Positions 35,407 to 46,368 of a DNA stretch of 64,000 nucleotides are shown in pieces. The notes beneath the pieces were generated by a model, which worked only from the letters and a program-made list of their open reading frames with translations, had not been told where the DNA came from and ran no database searches. The position numbers and the translations under genes were made by a program. Origin of the DNA: Stenocarpella maydis (Eukaryota; Ascomycota; Sordariomycetes; Diaporthales; Diaporthaceae); the NCBI GenBank assembly GCA_002270565.1, contig NQMI01000124.1, positions 1-64,000 of the forward strand, given 5' to 3'. Positions within the stretch are counted from its first letter, which is position 1. The number at the start of each line of letters is the position of its first letter.

Positions 35407-37789
35407 ATGCCCTCGCTCTTCAAGTCAAAGTCCAAGGCCAACTCCAAGGACAACGGCGACACCACTCCTTCGCAGCCTACACACCGGCCCAATGGCAGTC
35501 TCCACGACGCTCCCCCAGCCTACGTTGCCTCCAGCGCCCCCGGCGATGGCGTCGTCGACATAACCGCCGCCTTCTCGAGCCTCAACATCTCGCCCACGCC
35601 ACACGACCCCACCGTCGACACCTGCATCGCCCACCTGAAGCTGCTCTTCGCGCTGCAGTCGCTCAAGGAGGACGTCGGCTACACGGACGGCCTGTGGAAC
35701 ATCTGGGACAACCGCGCCGAAGGCCCCAACTCCGACATCCACGCCGAACTGCCCCCCGACAGCCCGCCGCCATCTGCTGCTGCTGCGGCTGCTGCGCACG
35801 TCGGTGGCTCCAAGGGAGAAGAGGACAAGGCAGGGCCTTCCGACCTGCAAAAGCTACGCCTGAGCAAGATACGCGAGAAGAGATGGGCCCTGTTTGTCGC
35901 CCGGGCGGTCGACCGCTACGAGGCATGGTGGAATGTCTTCCCAAAGGTGATGCTGAGGGAGGCCGACATGAACGACCAGTCCGGCGCAAAGTACCACCAC
36001 TTTGTCGACGAGACTGCATACCTGCGCTGGACACCGGACATGCTGCCCCCTCTTGATGTGCTCATGGTGTAAGCCCCCAGGACCCCCGCTCTGACGTGCC
36101 CTCAAGCCATCCGGAATGCTGACACGGCCTAGCTGGCACGCCCACATGCTCAACCCCCGGGCCTACCTCGAGGACACCCTCCGCTGTGGCCTCTCCTCCC
36201 TATGGGCCACCGGGATGCCCTGGGCCATCGTCTCGTCCGCCATCGACAGCGACTTCAACTACAACGTATCCGCCGAGACGAAAGCAGCCTGGGTGGCCAG
36301 CACCGGCCGGAACTGGGACAACGCAGACGACGCCGTGGTCAAGCTCATCAAGTGCCCCGCCTGCCAGATACCCATAGAGCATCCGTGGACCACGTGCGGC
36401 AAGGACGAGGCATCCAAGGCTCCCGCCGCCGGCGGCCTGGCCGGGTCCGGATATGGTGACGGCGAGTTCCTGCTGTCGTGCCCGACCTGTAGCGTACAGA
36501 TCGACAAGGAGCTGCTGTCTGTTGCCAAGTTCACAAAGGACGCCCAGTCCCTGGTCGTCAACTCGGTCCCGATGCCGGGGACCGTCCTCGATCCCATAAA
36601 GGGGACCCCAGAGCCGGTACCGGGAGGCGTACGCGCCGCCATCTTCCCCCGCACCTTTCCCAACAGGATGATCGCCAGCAAGCTGATCGCCCGGATCGCC
36701 GCCCTCGTCCGGCCAGGTATAGCACCGCGCCCCACCATGGAGGACGTTCGCGACCTGATCGAAGGGGTCCTCCGCGATGGCCCGGCCCTGCGGGAGATCG
36801 AGGGCCAGCCCGCCTCGTCCTCGTACGGCCGCGGCAGGATCGGCACGGGAGCCAAGATATGTGTGCGCAAGATGATGTCCCGGTACTGGGAGAACTTCAG
36901 TCCTTTTGCCTTGGACCTCAGCGGTGCCGTCATGAGGCAGGGCGTCTTCACCGCCAAGATGTACCAGATCGACTGGCTGCACAGCCCGGCCTGCCGCGAC
37001 ACCATGGCCCGGCTGATCAAAAAGTACAGGAGGTTCGTCGCCCTCATGGCGGACAATCCCTACAGGACATGCGTGCCGACCCTGGACGTGGACCTCGCCT
37101 GGCACACGCACCAGCTCTCCCCGGGGGCCTACTACGCCTACACCACGGACGCGACCACAAAGTTCATCGACCACGACGACAAGATCGACGAGGACAAGCT
37201 CTCGGACTACTTCGCCTGGACGGTCAAGGCCTACCAGGAGAAGTACGGGGTCGTCTACAGCGAGTGCACGTGCTGGTACTGCGAGACCATCCGCTCGACC
37301 CACATCAACAGCCTGTCGCGGGCGCTCGGCGTGTCGGCGCAGGACAGGGCGGCGGAGGACTTCCACGCGTCGGGCCAGGCGCAGCTGTGCCCGCCAGACA
37401 AGAGCGCCCACATATCGTCGCACAACGCCGTCGCCAGCTCGGCCCGGGAGAAGCTGGCGGCCCACGCGAGCGACAGGAGGCACCGCCAGCTGGAGCTCAA
37501 CTACGCAAAGGCGCGGCGCCGGGCCGAGAAGAAGGGCCGCCGGCTCCCGCCCCGCGACGAGTACTACGACCACTGGGGCTACTCGTACTTCATGTACAGC
37601 CCCTTCATCTACCCCATGTACCTCACGCCGGGCATGTACTACGGCTGGGACCCCGGCTACGTGAGCTCGGGGGGCTCCGGGGGCTGGGCCAGCTGTGCCG
37701 CGGGGACCTGCTCCGCCGGTGGTGGGTGCGGAGGGGGAGGTGGTGGTGGTGGATGCGGCGGCGGTGGAGGAGGAGGAGGAGGATGTTGA
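35407..37789 (+). CDS. glycine-rich domain (DUF1399) protein
   Basis: Two exons (35407-36068 and 36133-37789) give 772 residues. The splice restores DVLMVWHAHMLNPRAYLEDT, the first His-rich motif of DUF1399/GRDP proteins. A second copy, DLAWHTHQLSPGAYY, lies near residue 540. A CPACQIP...CPTCSVQ pair lies between and may bind zinc. The N-terminus is Lys/Ser-rich and probably disordered. The last 40 residues are a Gly/Cys tail (CSAGGGCGGGGG, then CGGGG...GC), giving the family its name. Plant GRDPs act in stress and RNA-related processes; the fungal role is not established. Very GC-rich code leaves large antisense frames that are shadows. Confidence 0.87.
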
Positions 37790-38207
37790 GAGCGGCTGTT
37801 GAGCGCGTGGGTGGGATTGAACAAGCCGGCGAGAGATAGATACCCTTGATGATATGTGCTCGCGTGCCACCCATAGCCTCACGGATATGCTGGCTTTACA
37901 GTGAACGATACTTAGCACCTGTCCCAACCCTTTGAAATTTTGTTGGGTCCTGGCTCCTATGCCCTCGGAGTCACTGACTACTAGTCAGTGACTACTAGTC
38001 AGTGACTCCGAGTCAGTGACTCCGAGTCAGCTGCCTGTGTGCAGGTTAATACGCCTACTCAGACCGGCTGAAAGCCGTCGGGTCCACCCCGAGCCTCGGG
38101 CGTTACGACCGGCTTTAGGCCGAGTCAGGCCCGCAGGCCTACTTAAGTACAGAGTGTACAACAATGTGTTCATGTGCACACCATTGCAAGCCGACACTGG
38201 AAGCACC
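37790..38207. other. short intergenic, PrpF upstream region
   Basis: This 418-bp stretch holds the repeat-rich block described separately. It also holds further short inverted repeats (the CCCGAG/CTCGGG pair near 38087-38100, and CCGGCT/AGCCGG-type pairs near 38060-38115). Confidence 0.5.
37964..38030. promoter_or_regulatory. inverted and tandem TGACTC/GAGTCA repeats
   Basis: A perfect 17-bp inverted repeat, CTCGGAGTCACTGACTA at 37964-37980 and its complement at 37996-38012, encloses a partial copy of itself. A further direct copy follows to about 38030. The motifs TGACTC, GAGTCA and GTCAGTGACT recur. It lies about 180 bp before the PrpF ATG. TGACTC resembles the core bound by Gcn4/CPC-1-type bZIP factors; binding is inference only. 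Confidence 0.6.
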
Positions 38208-39479
38208 ATGTATCACCGACGCCCTGTGGCCGGCCTCCTGGGCTCCCTCTCCCGGCCCACCGCCATATCCATATCCCCATCACGACAGGGACCACGCCCG
38301 ACGCCCACCGGCCCGGCGTGCAACAAGACGCGCATGGCCTCGTCATCATCATCGTCGTCGCCGCCGCGCAGGCAGAACTCCCTCCCGGCGGCCTACTACC
38401 GCGGCGGGACCTCGCGGGCCGTCTTCTTCCGGCGCGGGGACCTCCCCCGGGACCGGGCCGAGTGGGCGGGCCCCCTGCTCGGCGCCATCGGCAGCCCGGA
38501 TCCGCAGCACGGCCGGCAGCTGGACGGCATGGGCGGGGGCGTCTCGAGCCTGTCCAAGGCGTGCGTGGTGGGGCCCGCGCCGGCGGGCGACGCCGGCGCG
38601 GACGTCGACTATACGTTCGTGTCGCTCGGGGTCCGCGACGCGGCCGTCGACTACTCCAGCAACTGCGGCAACATGTCGGCGGCGGTGGGGCCGTTTGCTG
38701 TCGACAGCGGCATGGTGCGGGTGCCGGAGGGTTTCGAGGACGGCGGCGACCTCACCGTGCGCATCCGCAACACCAACACGGGCAAGATCATCCACGCCAC
38801 GTTCCCCGTCGCGGGCGGCGAGGCCGTCGCGGCGGGGGACTTCGCCATCGACGGCGTGGCCGGCACCGCCGCGCCCGTCCGCCTCGACTTCATCCGCCCG
38901 GCCGGGTCGCGCACGGGGCTGCTCCTGCCCACGGGCAGCGCGGCGGACCGGTTCGATGGCGGCGTCGAGGCGACGTGCGTCGACGTGGCCAACCCGTGCT
39001 GCTTCGTCCTCGCGTCGGACCTCGGCGTCCCCGGGCACATCACCCCGCAGGAGATGGAGGGCCACCCGGCGCTGGCGCGCGCGCTCGAGGCGATACGCAG
39101 GGAGGCCGGCGTGCGCATGGGGCTGGCCTCGTCTCCCGGCGAGGTCCCCGGTGCCGTCCCCAAGATCGCCATCGTGTCCCCCCCCGGCGCGGACGGGGGC
39201 GGTGGTGGGGCCATCGTCGCCCGCGCAGTGTCCGTGGGCCAGCCGCACAGGGCCATCCCCGTCACCGTCGCGCTCGCCCTCGCGGCCGCGGCGAGGCTGC
39301 CGGGGACCACCGCCTCGCGGTGCCTGGGCGGCGGCGGCGCCGGGCCCGGGCTGGTCATACACCACGCGAGCGGCACGCTGCGCGTCGATGCCGAGTACGG
39401 TGCGGATGGGGCGCTCGAGAGGGCGACTGTGTTTAGGACGGCGAGGCGGCTGATGGAGGGGAGGGTGTTCTGGAAGTAG
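38208..39479 (+). CDS. PrpF-family isomerase (aconitate isomerase-like)
   Basis: A single 423-residue frame starts at 38208. Residues 1-42 are Arg/Ser/Pro-rich with almost no acidic residues and could be a mitochondrial targeting sequence. An inner start at 38334 would remove it. PrpF motifs are clear: YYRGGTSRAVFF, then GRQLDGMGGGVSSLSKAC, SNCGNMSAAVGPFA and VANPCCFV. The Cys residues in the last two fit the paired catalytic positions of the DapF-like fold. Family members isomerise methylaconitate, aconitate or oxalomesaconate. Fungal relatives include the cis-/trans-aconitate isomerase of itaconate clusters. No itaconate partner is seen here, so the substrate is open. Confidence 0.88.
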   Translation: MYHRRPVAGLLGSLSRPTAISISPSRQGPRPTPTGPACNKTRMASSSSSSSPPRRQNSLPAAYYRGGTSRAVFFRRGDLPRDRAEWAGPLLGAIGSPDPQHGRQLDGMGGGVSSLSKACVVGPAPAGDAGADVDYTFVSLGVRDAAVDYSSNCGNMSAAVGPFAVDSGMVRVPEGFEDGGDLTVRIRNTNTGKIIHATFPVAGGEAVAAGDFAIDGVAGTAAPVRLDFIRPAGSRTGLLLPTGSAADRFDGGVEATCVDVANPCCFVLASDLGVPGHITPQEMEGHPALARALEAIRREAGVRMGLASSPGEVPGAVPKIAIVSPPGADGGGGGAIVARAVSVGQPHRAIPVTVALALAAAARLPGTTASRCLGGGGAGPGLVIHHASGTLRVDAEYGADGALERATVFRTARRLMEGRVFWK

Positions 39480-40382
39480 ACCCTGGCTTATTTACCTGTA
39501 TATTCCGGATTGTTCGCCTGTATATGCTGGATCGTCTGCAGCCTGTCTGACCATCAATGCTCCTGGGAAAACGTGGGCGTGGTGGAAACTGCGCCAGGCC
39601 TCTGTCCCTGCTTCTTCTCCTCCCGCCTGCTGGTGGCTCGGGTGCACGGGTTGGCCATGTCCCAAGCCGGATCTCAGTCCGGACAATCCCCAGGCAGAAT
39701 CCCACAGACGCCACCATGCCACGGCAAGAACCAGGGCACACGAGAACCCAGTGCATCCGAGCGAGAACAGCGCCTCCCAGTTGACCCCCTCCGTGAGATG
39801 TATGCCCCACCCGACAGCACTGCCCCTCACAGGACAGGCTTGTAGCCTCGCACGGAGCCTTTTTGGAATCTTTCTGTACGTGGCAGGTGTGACACCGGCA
39901 TCCCCGGGATGCTCGAATAAGTGCATGAGGAGATTCGGACCGATGGGTGGGTTGGTCTGGGCCGGCAGGGGTTCGTAGACATGGTCTTGTCTTGCCTCTT
40001 CCTCGCCTTCTCTGTCTGGCACGGATGGGTTCGCGTGGGTGTCCACAAGCTCGTTTCTGTAGACCTCGAACTGCCATGTCACCCGCCAGCACGCGCCTCG
40101 AAACCTCCGTCACTTTTAAGTTACCGGCGTTTGGTTGACGATAAGACGGCTCTTGTGCGAACGAGGATGGCATCCTCTGACGTGGCGGTTGAATAAGGGG
40201 GCCTACTTTTACGAAATCCAGCGATATAACCCGACGGAGTCTTGGAAAATATCTCCAAGGCCTCGCCTCACGCGCGAGTGAATATTGCCTCCGCAATGAC
40301 TCAAAGGAAACCTGATCTGAGTTCAGGCTGCACGTGTCGAGTTGCTCAAGCTTCTTCGCCCATCGCATGGACGGCAGACACA
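39480..40382. other. intergenic
   Basis: The stretch lies between the convergent PrpF and zinc-finger genes. A 954-bp minus-strand open frame across it has no recognisable composition or motifs and was not called. Confidence 0.45.
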
Positions 40383-41640
40383 TCAAGACGAAGTTATGGC
40401 CCGCCCGAGACGCACGAGGCTGGTCCAGGTCCCTTTACTGCGGCTGGAGCTCGCCGGTCGGTCGGGAGGGCCGAAGTCACCAGGCTCTAGCGTGACAGGC
40501 TGCTCACTAAAGTAGCTGGTCGGGAGTCTTTCGAGGCTGGTGAGCGCGCCTGGTTGGGACTCGTTGAAGTCATCGTATAACCTCCGGCCGCATCTCTTCA
40601 TCTCAGCAGGGCACTGCTAGCTTTGTCTCCAGGCTTAAGTCTACCTAGAAGGGTGTATAAAGTATGAAAGAAAATAGATTGGTCAGACTGACACACGTGT
40701 ATCGCATCCTGGTGTAGCCCGGCAACGGGTGAGGCCCGCAGACTGTTGAGATTGTATTCCCGATAAAGGTTTCCAGCCCAGCGTACAAGCGGTAGACAAC
40801 GTTGCGGTCCCTTGAACCCGGGAATCGGAGAAGATGTTTAATATTAGCCTGAAGGCTGAAAATCGGGGTTTTGTCGAACAATATCTCCTCGATATTCTCG
40901 AAAGCCTCGTCATCTGGCACATTGTCGTCTTCGTCCGGTTTCGGAAAAGGGAACTCGGCATCCAAGGGGACTTCGGACGCATATTCCACCGTCAAACCAC
41001 TAAAGCCCTGCAACTGTGTTTCCCAGATCTTGCGCGCAACCTGCCGCCTTGTCTTGCGGACGAACCGGGCAGCAGTGAGGCGAAGCGGAGTCCCGGAAAC
41101 CTTCGAGGTCTGTTGGTCATGACCCAGGGATGACAGATCCTTGGAATAACGCTGCAGAAGCCTCTCAATAACATGTATGCATCTTGCCTCCGTGTCGCAA
41201 CGCTCCACCAGTTGCGGCCAGAGATACCCCAGACCCTGAAACTTGACAAGACCGAGGGCGAGCATCTCGACCGCGTCTGGATCAACAAGAGTTGCCGCCG
41301 ACGAGTTGGTGGTGAGGACGGTTTGGGAATCCCAAATTCCCGTGTCCTCGTTACCATCTCCAGTTCCTCGGGCGCCCAATAATGATTTCGCGTCCAGGAT
41401 TTCTCTCATCACGTCTCCAGGATTCGGCGATACTTTCTTGTGGTTGACCGGGACTTTTTGATGTTTTACTGGCAGTTTGACCCGCTGTTACTGGAGCAGT
41501 CTGTTGCTTCTCAACATACGAAGTCCACCCCGGTGGCACATGTCCTCCAGTCCACGCACGACAGTTTTCACAGCGTGCAGCACCGCAAGCGACGCAATGC
41601 GGTGTGGTGTGGACATTCGTGCCCGTATTTCCGCAGAAGC
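40383..41640 (-). CDS. fungal zinc-finger protein of unknown role, model incomplete
   Basis: The last exon (40595-40383) and the preceding one (about 41412-40693) join across a 97-bp intron. Splicing forms GYTRMRYTCRCGRRLYDDF, a motif recurrent in lineage-specific Sordariomycete proteins. The exon before contains RFVRKTRRQVARKIWETQ and an acidic stretch. Upstream, at about 41640-41575, a separate frame reads CCFCGNTGTN...HCVACGAARCENC, a paired CxxC zinc finger seen at the N-terminus of the same kind of protein. Its splice to the main exon (perhaps GTGCGT donor near 41575) and the true start are not resolved, so the 5' part may be damaged. Function unknown. Confidence 0.55.
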
Positions 41641-42266
41641 AGCACCCCCACAGAGTATATAACCCTGGATCTCACCATTGGCGGTACAAATAGGGTTGGT
41701 CACTGAACCTTGCTGAGATTCCAGACAGAACAGAACATGAATAGGGATACAAAATCTTCATGACGATGCGTTGGCATCGTGGCGAGGGTGTCTTCATCAC
41801 GTGAAAAGAGGGGTTAACTACTCGCTGCCGGCTGACACGGCCATCACTGCCAGCTTGTGTGGTTCTACAACAGTACAGCTGCATGCGCGTGCTCCGCTAA
41901 GTCAAACTGAGACGAGCAGTGCATCTGGGGTGCTTTAGAACCATGTAGGCCCATACAGGTGTGTGCGCCTGGCAGCCCAGCCGTCACGTATGCCTGGGCA
42001 GATACAACCGGACGAAGATATTGTAGAACACACTACCTAGGTACGTAGTTGTATTTAGTGAGGAACCAGAGCGAGCCGGATCCTCGACGCAGGCTAAGCG
42101 CCACAGAGTGGCCAGAATTATGCAGGTAATCGAATTCTGCTCACTCAGGTAGCCTACATAGAGGTAAAGGCTCGGCAGGTGCATCGTAGAGGGGGGTGGG
42201 GGGGGGGTGGCTGCGTTATATTGTCGAAAGCCATTCTATTCGCTCCCTGCCACCTATACATTTTTC
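41641..42266. other. intergenic
   Basis: The stretch lies upstream of the zinc-finger gene and downstream of ACC deaminase. ACCTAGGT is at 42035-42042, and a G-rich run lies at 42190-42210. No gene was seen. Confidence 0.45.
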
Positions 42267-43313
42267 TCATGGTATGGCTGAATATGCATTCAATGCCAGC
42301 TGCCCACCCAAATGGGCATACAACACATTGCTGCCTGCAGGTATTTCCCCCTTCTTGATCATATCCATCATGCCTGCTAGACTCTTTCCCTCGTATACGG
42401 GGTCTGTAATGAAGGCCTCTGTGCTAGCACCAAACTTGATGGCCTCGATGGTCTGCTCGTCCGGGATACCATAAGTGCCGGCATGATACCTGTCCACCAG
42501 CTCGACGTCCTTCTCCGTAATATCGTCCTCGGACAGGCCGATCTTTGCGGCGGTAAACTTGGCAATCCTCAGCACCTGGTCGAAAGTCTGCTTCACCTTC
42601 GCACTTGCGTCGATGCCGATGATCCTCCTGGGCTTGCCCCCTTTCTTCTGTGCGAGCTTGAACCCAGCAATCATCCCGGCGAACGTGCTCCCGGTGACGG
42701 CGCACACGATGACGGTGTCAAAGAAGACGCCGAGCTCCGCCTCCTGCTGCTCCACCTCGAAGGCCCACCTCGCAAAGCCCAGCCCCCCGAAGGGGTGGTC
42801 GCTCGCGCCCGCCGGGATGTAGTAGGGCTTCTGGCCCTTGGCCTCGAGCTCCTTGGTGAGGTTCGCCAGGGTCGTCTTGTGCTCGATGCCGAAGCCGCTC
42901 GGGTCCAGGCGGACCTCGCCGCCCATGAGCCGGCTCAGCTGGAGGTTGCCAACCTTCTCGTAGCCCGGGTCCGTCCAGTCGACCCAGTGCTCCTGCACGG
43001 TGGCCGCCTTGAGCCCGCTCGCGACGGCGACGGCCGTGACGGCGCGCGTGTGGTTGGACTGCACGCCGCCGATGGAGACGAGCGTGTCCGCGCCCTCGGC
43101 GATGGCCTGCGGGACGAGGTACTCGAGCTTGCGGACCTTGTTGCCGCCGTACGCCAGGCCCGAGTTCACATCCTCGCGCTTCGCGTAGACGTTCACCTTC
43201 CCGCCGAGCGCTTGTGAGATCTTGGGCAGGGCCTGGATTGGCGACGGCCCGAACGTGAGGATGGACCGCGGGATGGACGCGAACGGCTCCGGGAGTGCGA
43301 CGGTAGTGGACAT
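42267..43313 (-). CDS. acdS: 1-aminocyclopropane-1-carboxylate (ACC) deaminase
   Basis: An uninterrupted 348-residue frame has the length and sequence pattern of fungal and bacterial ACC deaminases. VYAKREDVNSGLAYGGNKVRK includes the PLP-binding lysine at about residue 59. SIGGVQSNHTRAVTAVA supplies the phosphate and nucleophile region, and PAGASDHPFGGLGFARW follows. The C-terminus NVLYAHLGGQLALNAY is also family-typical. The enzyme is PLP-dependent and opens the cyclopropane ring of the ethylene precursor ACC to 2-oxobutyrate and ammonia. It is cytosolic; no targeting peptide is seen. D-cysteine desulfhydrase is the nearest alternative in this fold, but residue pattern and length favour ACC deaminase. 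In a plant-associated fungus it could lower host ethylene or use ACC as nitrogen. Confidence 0.9.
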   Translation of the reverse strand: MSTTVALPEPFASIPRSILTFGPSPIQALPKISQALGGKVNVYAKREDVNSGLAYGGNKVRKLEYLVPQAIAEGADTLVSIGGVQSNHTRAVTAVAVASGLKAATVQEHWVDWTDPGYEKVGNLQLSRLMGGEVRLDPSGFGIEHKTTLANLTKELEAKGQKPYYIPAGASDHPFGGLGFARWAFEVEQQEAELGVFFDTVIVCAVTGSTFAGMIAGFKLAQKKGGKPRRIIGIDASAKVKQTFDQVLRIAKFTAAKIGLSEDDITEKDVELVDRYHAGTYGIPDEQTIEAIKFGASTEAFITDPVYEGKSLAGMMDMIKKGEIPAGSNVLYAHLGGQLALNAYSAIP

Positions 43314-43842
43314 GTTGGTGTACTCTGCTGTCTGGGAGGGGAGGGTGGGTGGTGGCGAGGATCAAGATGCTTCCAGATGTCAGGTGTCCATGGTGAATGA
43401 CCTAGTGTCTCGTCTCCGGTTATATACCTACTTACAAGATGGCTTTCGAGACGCACTTCCTCCGATCCGGCATCGGTCCGGATAAGTGCACAGGAGACAT
43501 GAGTAAATATCCATGCCATCTGCCAGACCCACGCTCAGCCACTTTTTGCAATACCGTGATTATGTAGGCAAGTTTCTAACACATTCGCGGGCCACCTATC
43601 AATTTGTTGGCATGAGTTTCCCGCGGGAAACGTGATGCCACACCATTCCTGTTCCCCGCGCGCCAGCCGCCAGACTCCACCTTGGTCGGATTACAAGCTG
43701 CCGCGGCCTGCATATCTCGACTCATTGCTGACTCGGCGGTGGCAGTAGCTTATCGATTATTCGGATAATCCGACATTCACCAAGAGAGAAGTCACAGGTA
43801 ATACCATGAGAGGCTAGCTCTTGATTGGCCTAGATCTGGTTA
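43314..43842. other. intergenic
   Basis: This 529-bp stretch lies between the ACC deaminase start and the 3' end of the carboxylesterase. Nothing was recognised in it. Confidence 0.45.
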
Positions 43843-45495
43843 TTACTGCTGTGATAAATCGACTTTACTCCACCAGAACTCGCTCTCCTTCCTCCCCCAC
43901 TCGTCGTCTACAAGCTCGGCTATCTTACCCAGACCACCGCCTATGAGCTCCTCGTTCCCCAGCCCAAATGCCAGCGACTTTGGCGTCTCCCTGCTGTATG
44001 GCTCCCACCTCGGCTTGGCAACTCCGGCATTGGGGTCGCCCTTTGTGATGAAGTTGGTCACGTAGGAATTGACCGTCTTGGCGAGCTCGGCCTGGTTCTC
44101 GCTCACGGCGACGACCCTCGGCTCGCAGGCCTCATACCTCATGTTGTCCCCGTGCTGCGCGCCGTTGAGGACTGTCGATATCGCGGCCCACTGGTACAGA
44201 TAAACCGGGACGTCCGAGCTCGCAAACTCGGCGGTCTGCCGGACAGGGGCGACATATGCGTAGTGTCCATAGGCGGCCTCTATCCGCTTGTACTGGGCGC
44301 CGACGCCGTCTCGCTCCTCTTTCCAGGGGGACTCTGAGACCTTTGAAGGGTCTGGATAGAGCTCATCGATGGTCTTGAGATCGTCCTCGGACAGCAGTGG
44401 CAGCAGGTCACGGAAGAAACCCACGAACTGCTCTGACGTGCTCATGGTCTTGTCCACATAAAGACTCCCTTCGTTCCTCTGGAACCCTGTCATGATGGGA
44501 ACCTTGTGCCACTTGCCCTGCCGCCATGTCTCCAGAGGCGGCCTTGGGATGATTTCCCCGTCAATGACTGGCTGGAATGCCCACTTCAGGCTCGGGTTGT
44601 ATGCGTCAAACACTTTGTTCTGCGCTTCTTGGATCTTCTCCGACGGCAAGGACCGCAAGAAAGGGAATATCTCGTCCTCGGGTAGGTCGGCAGGAACCCC
44701 TGCCGCGGCAAGGTAGTCCCTGAACTGTGCCTCGTGGACAGGAGCATCGAAGGGTCTGACGGCGCGAGAGGTTGGTGCGCCGGACTCGATGATGACGCGG
44801 TTGTACAAAGGCCTCACCCCTTCCTCGTAATGCATGAGGTGATGACCAATAGAGTGCCCACCGGCGCTCAGCCCAAAGAGCGTGACGTTGCTCGGGTCTC
44901 CGCCGAAGGCCTTGATATTCTCCCGCACCCACTCAAACAACAGGATCTGATCCTTCAGCCCGAGGTTCAGGACGCCCTCCTTCGCGCTCAGCCTGCTCGG
45001 CAAGAAGCCCAGGGATCCCACGCGGTAGTTGAACGAGACGCACACGAAGGGATCCTCCGACCAGCTCAGCATGGACGCCGTGTTGTGCATGCTTGCGGTT
45101 CCTCGGTTGAAGGCCCCGCCATGGACATAGATGGCGACCGGCAGCAGCTTTCCATCCTGGGAGGTGGTCCCGGACTGCCGGAACACGTTCGCTGTCAGGC
45201 AGTCCTCGCTGTAAACCAGCGGTGGCGCTGATGGGTCTGCAATCAGCAGTGGCTTCCCCGGGGCCGCCGGGCCGTATGCTGACGCGTCGAGGACATTTCC
45301 GGGGCTCGGCGCGAGCTTCTTGGGCGGGCGGAATCTCAGCTCGCCGACCGGTGGCTCGGCATAGGGGATGCCCAGGAACGCATCGACTGCGCGGGGGCGA
45401 TGGGCGCCCTCGTCCCTGGGGTGAGTGATGCCGATGACTTTGCCCTGCTGCGGCAGCTGGACCGATGGGCGGGAAGGGTCGACTTGCAACACCAT
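43843..45495 (-). CDS. type-B carboxylesterase
   Basis: A single 550-residue frame with alpha/beta-hydrolase carboxylesterase landmarks: FLGIPYAEPPVGELRF, SEDCLTANV, an oxyanion-hole YVHGGAF, the nucleophile elbow GLSAGGHS with Ser at about 210, and GAQHGDN for the catalytic His region. There is no N-terminal signal peptide, so it is probably intracellular. It should hydrolyse esters of small organic molecules. Its promoter is divergent from the ACS-family transporter 870 bp away, so uptake and hydrolysis of one substrate is possible; that is inference. Confidence 0.9.
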   Translation of the reverse strand: MVLQVDPSRPSVQLPQQGKVIGITHPRDEGAHRPRAVDAFLGIPYAEPPVGELRFRPPKKLAPSPGNVLDASAYGPAAPGKPLLIADPSAPPLVYSEDCLTANVFRQSGTTSQDGKLLPVAIYVHGGAFNRGTASMHNTASMLSWSEDPFVCVSFNYRVGSLGFLPSRLSAKEGVLNLGLKDQILLFEWVRENIKAFGGDPSNVTLFGLSAGGHSIGHHLMHYEEGVRPLYNRVIIESGAPTSRAVRPFDAPVHEAQFRDYLAAAGVPADLPEDEIFPFLRSLPSEKIQEAQNKVFDAYNPSLKWAFQPVIDGEIIPRPPLETWRQGKWHKVPIMTGFQRNEGSLYVDKTMSTSEQFVGFFRDLLPLLSEDDLKTIDELYPDPSKVSESPWKEERDGVGAQYKRIEAAYGHYAYVAPVRQTAEFASSDVPVYLYQWAAISTVLNGAQHGDNMRYEACEPRVVAVSENQAELAKTVNSYVTNFITKGDPNAGVAKPRWEPYSRETPKSLAFGLGNEELIGGGLGKIAELVDDEWGRKESEFWWSKVDLSQQ

Positions 45496-46368
45496 GGTGA
45501 GAGCCGGCGATACACACGTGCTAGCTTGGCATCTATTGGGACATCACCACCGTGAGCTGTGCCTGGTGCCTTCGTTTTCGGCCTAAATACGGCGTCTAAA
45601 CCGCATCACGCGATGTCGGAGTATCGGGGCCGAGCCGGCAGAGGACCGGCATCACCATCCGGGATCGTTATCTCACAGGCTTGCTTGGCTAATCCGTGCA
45701 ATAGGTTCGTTCGCAATGTCAGATATCAAGTGCCGAACGGAGTCGGCCGTTTCCCCATGTCGTAAGCCTATCATATAGCTATTCAGGCAGCTCCAAAGGT
45801 GCTCCGCACAACATCAATCCCAATCCGGTTCCTTCGCGATCTTGCTGGGCCCTGCCGGAGAAGGGAGGGGGGCGGGAGTTGACTGGAGACAAAGAGTTAT
45901 AGCCCAGGCTACCTCGTCTCATGAAATATTTTCCTACATACAGTCTTCCGTCAACGATAAGGTTTCAAATAAAAAAAAATCACAAACTACTCAGAGACCT
46001 TGTCACTGGTCAGGAACCAGCTGTTGTTTGCGTAAATTGTTTCCATGGGAGACAGTAGAAATAGAATTATAGAACTATACCTAGTAATAATTTAAGGTCA
46101 TAGCTCGCTTCCCTATCACTGTTCTCTTGGGATAGATGTTCTGGACTATCCCTGCTATCCAAGACCTGTGTGGATACCAACATGATAACAAAGGCAGATG
46201 GCCATAGTTACAATCTGCGGACCCCTGTGGCAGCTTGTTGATAACAGTAGATGTTACCAGTGTTATTACTCGATGGTTTCCCCTACATAGCACATCGTTG
46301 TCTTCTCCCCACTGCTGTCTTTCGACGCTGTTTCTGTCCCGAACAGCCATCCTGCCGTCAATTCCATC
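45496..46368. promoter_or_regulatory. divergent promoter region, esterase / ACS transporter
   Basis: The region is 873 bp between two divergent starts. An A run (45969-45977) is present. No gene was recognised. Confidence 0.45.

Noticed and set aside
36200..37927. 575-codon open frame antisense to the DUF1399 gene
   Set aside because: Shadow of the GC-rich plus-strand gene; low-complexity, no motif.
38164..39453. Long frames in the other plus-strand phases and antisense across PrpF
   Set aside because: Arg/Ala/Ser-rich nonsense typical of GC-rich shadows; PrpF motifs lie in one frame only.
39433..40386. 317-codon minus-strand frame between PrpF and the zinc-finger gene
   Set aside because: Arg/Pro/Gly-rich text, no conserved features, overlaps the PrpF 3' end.
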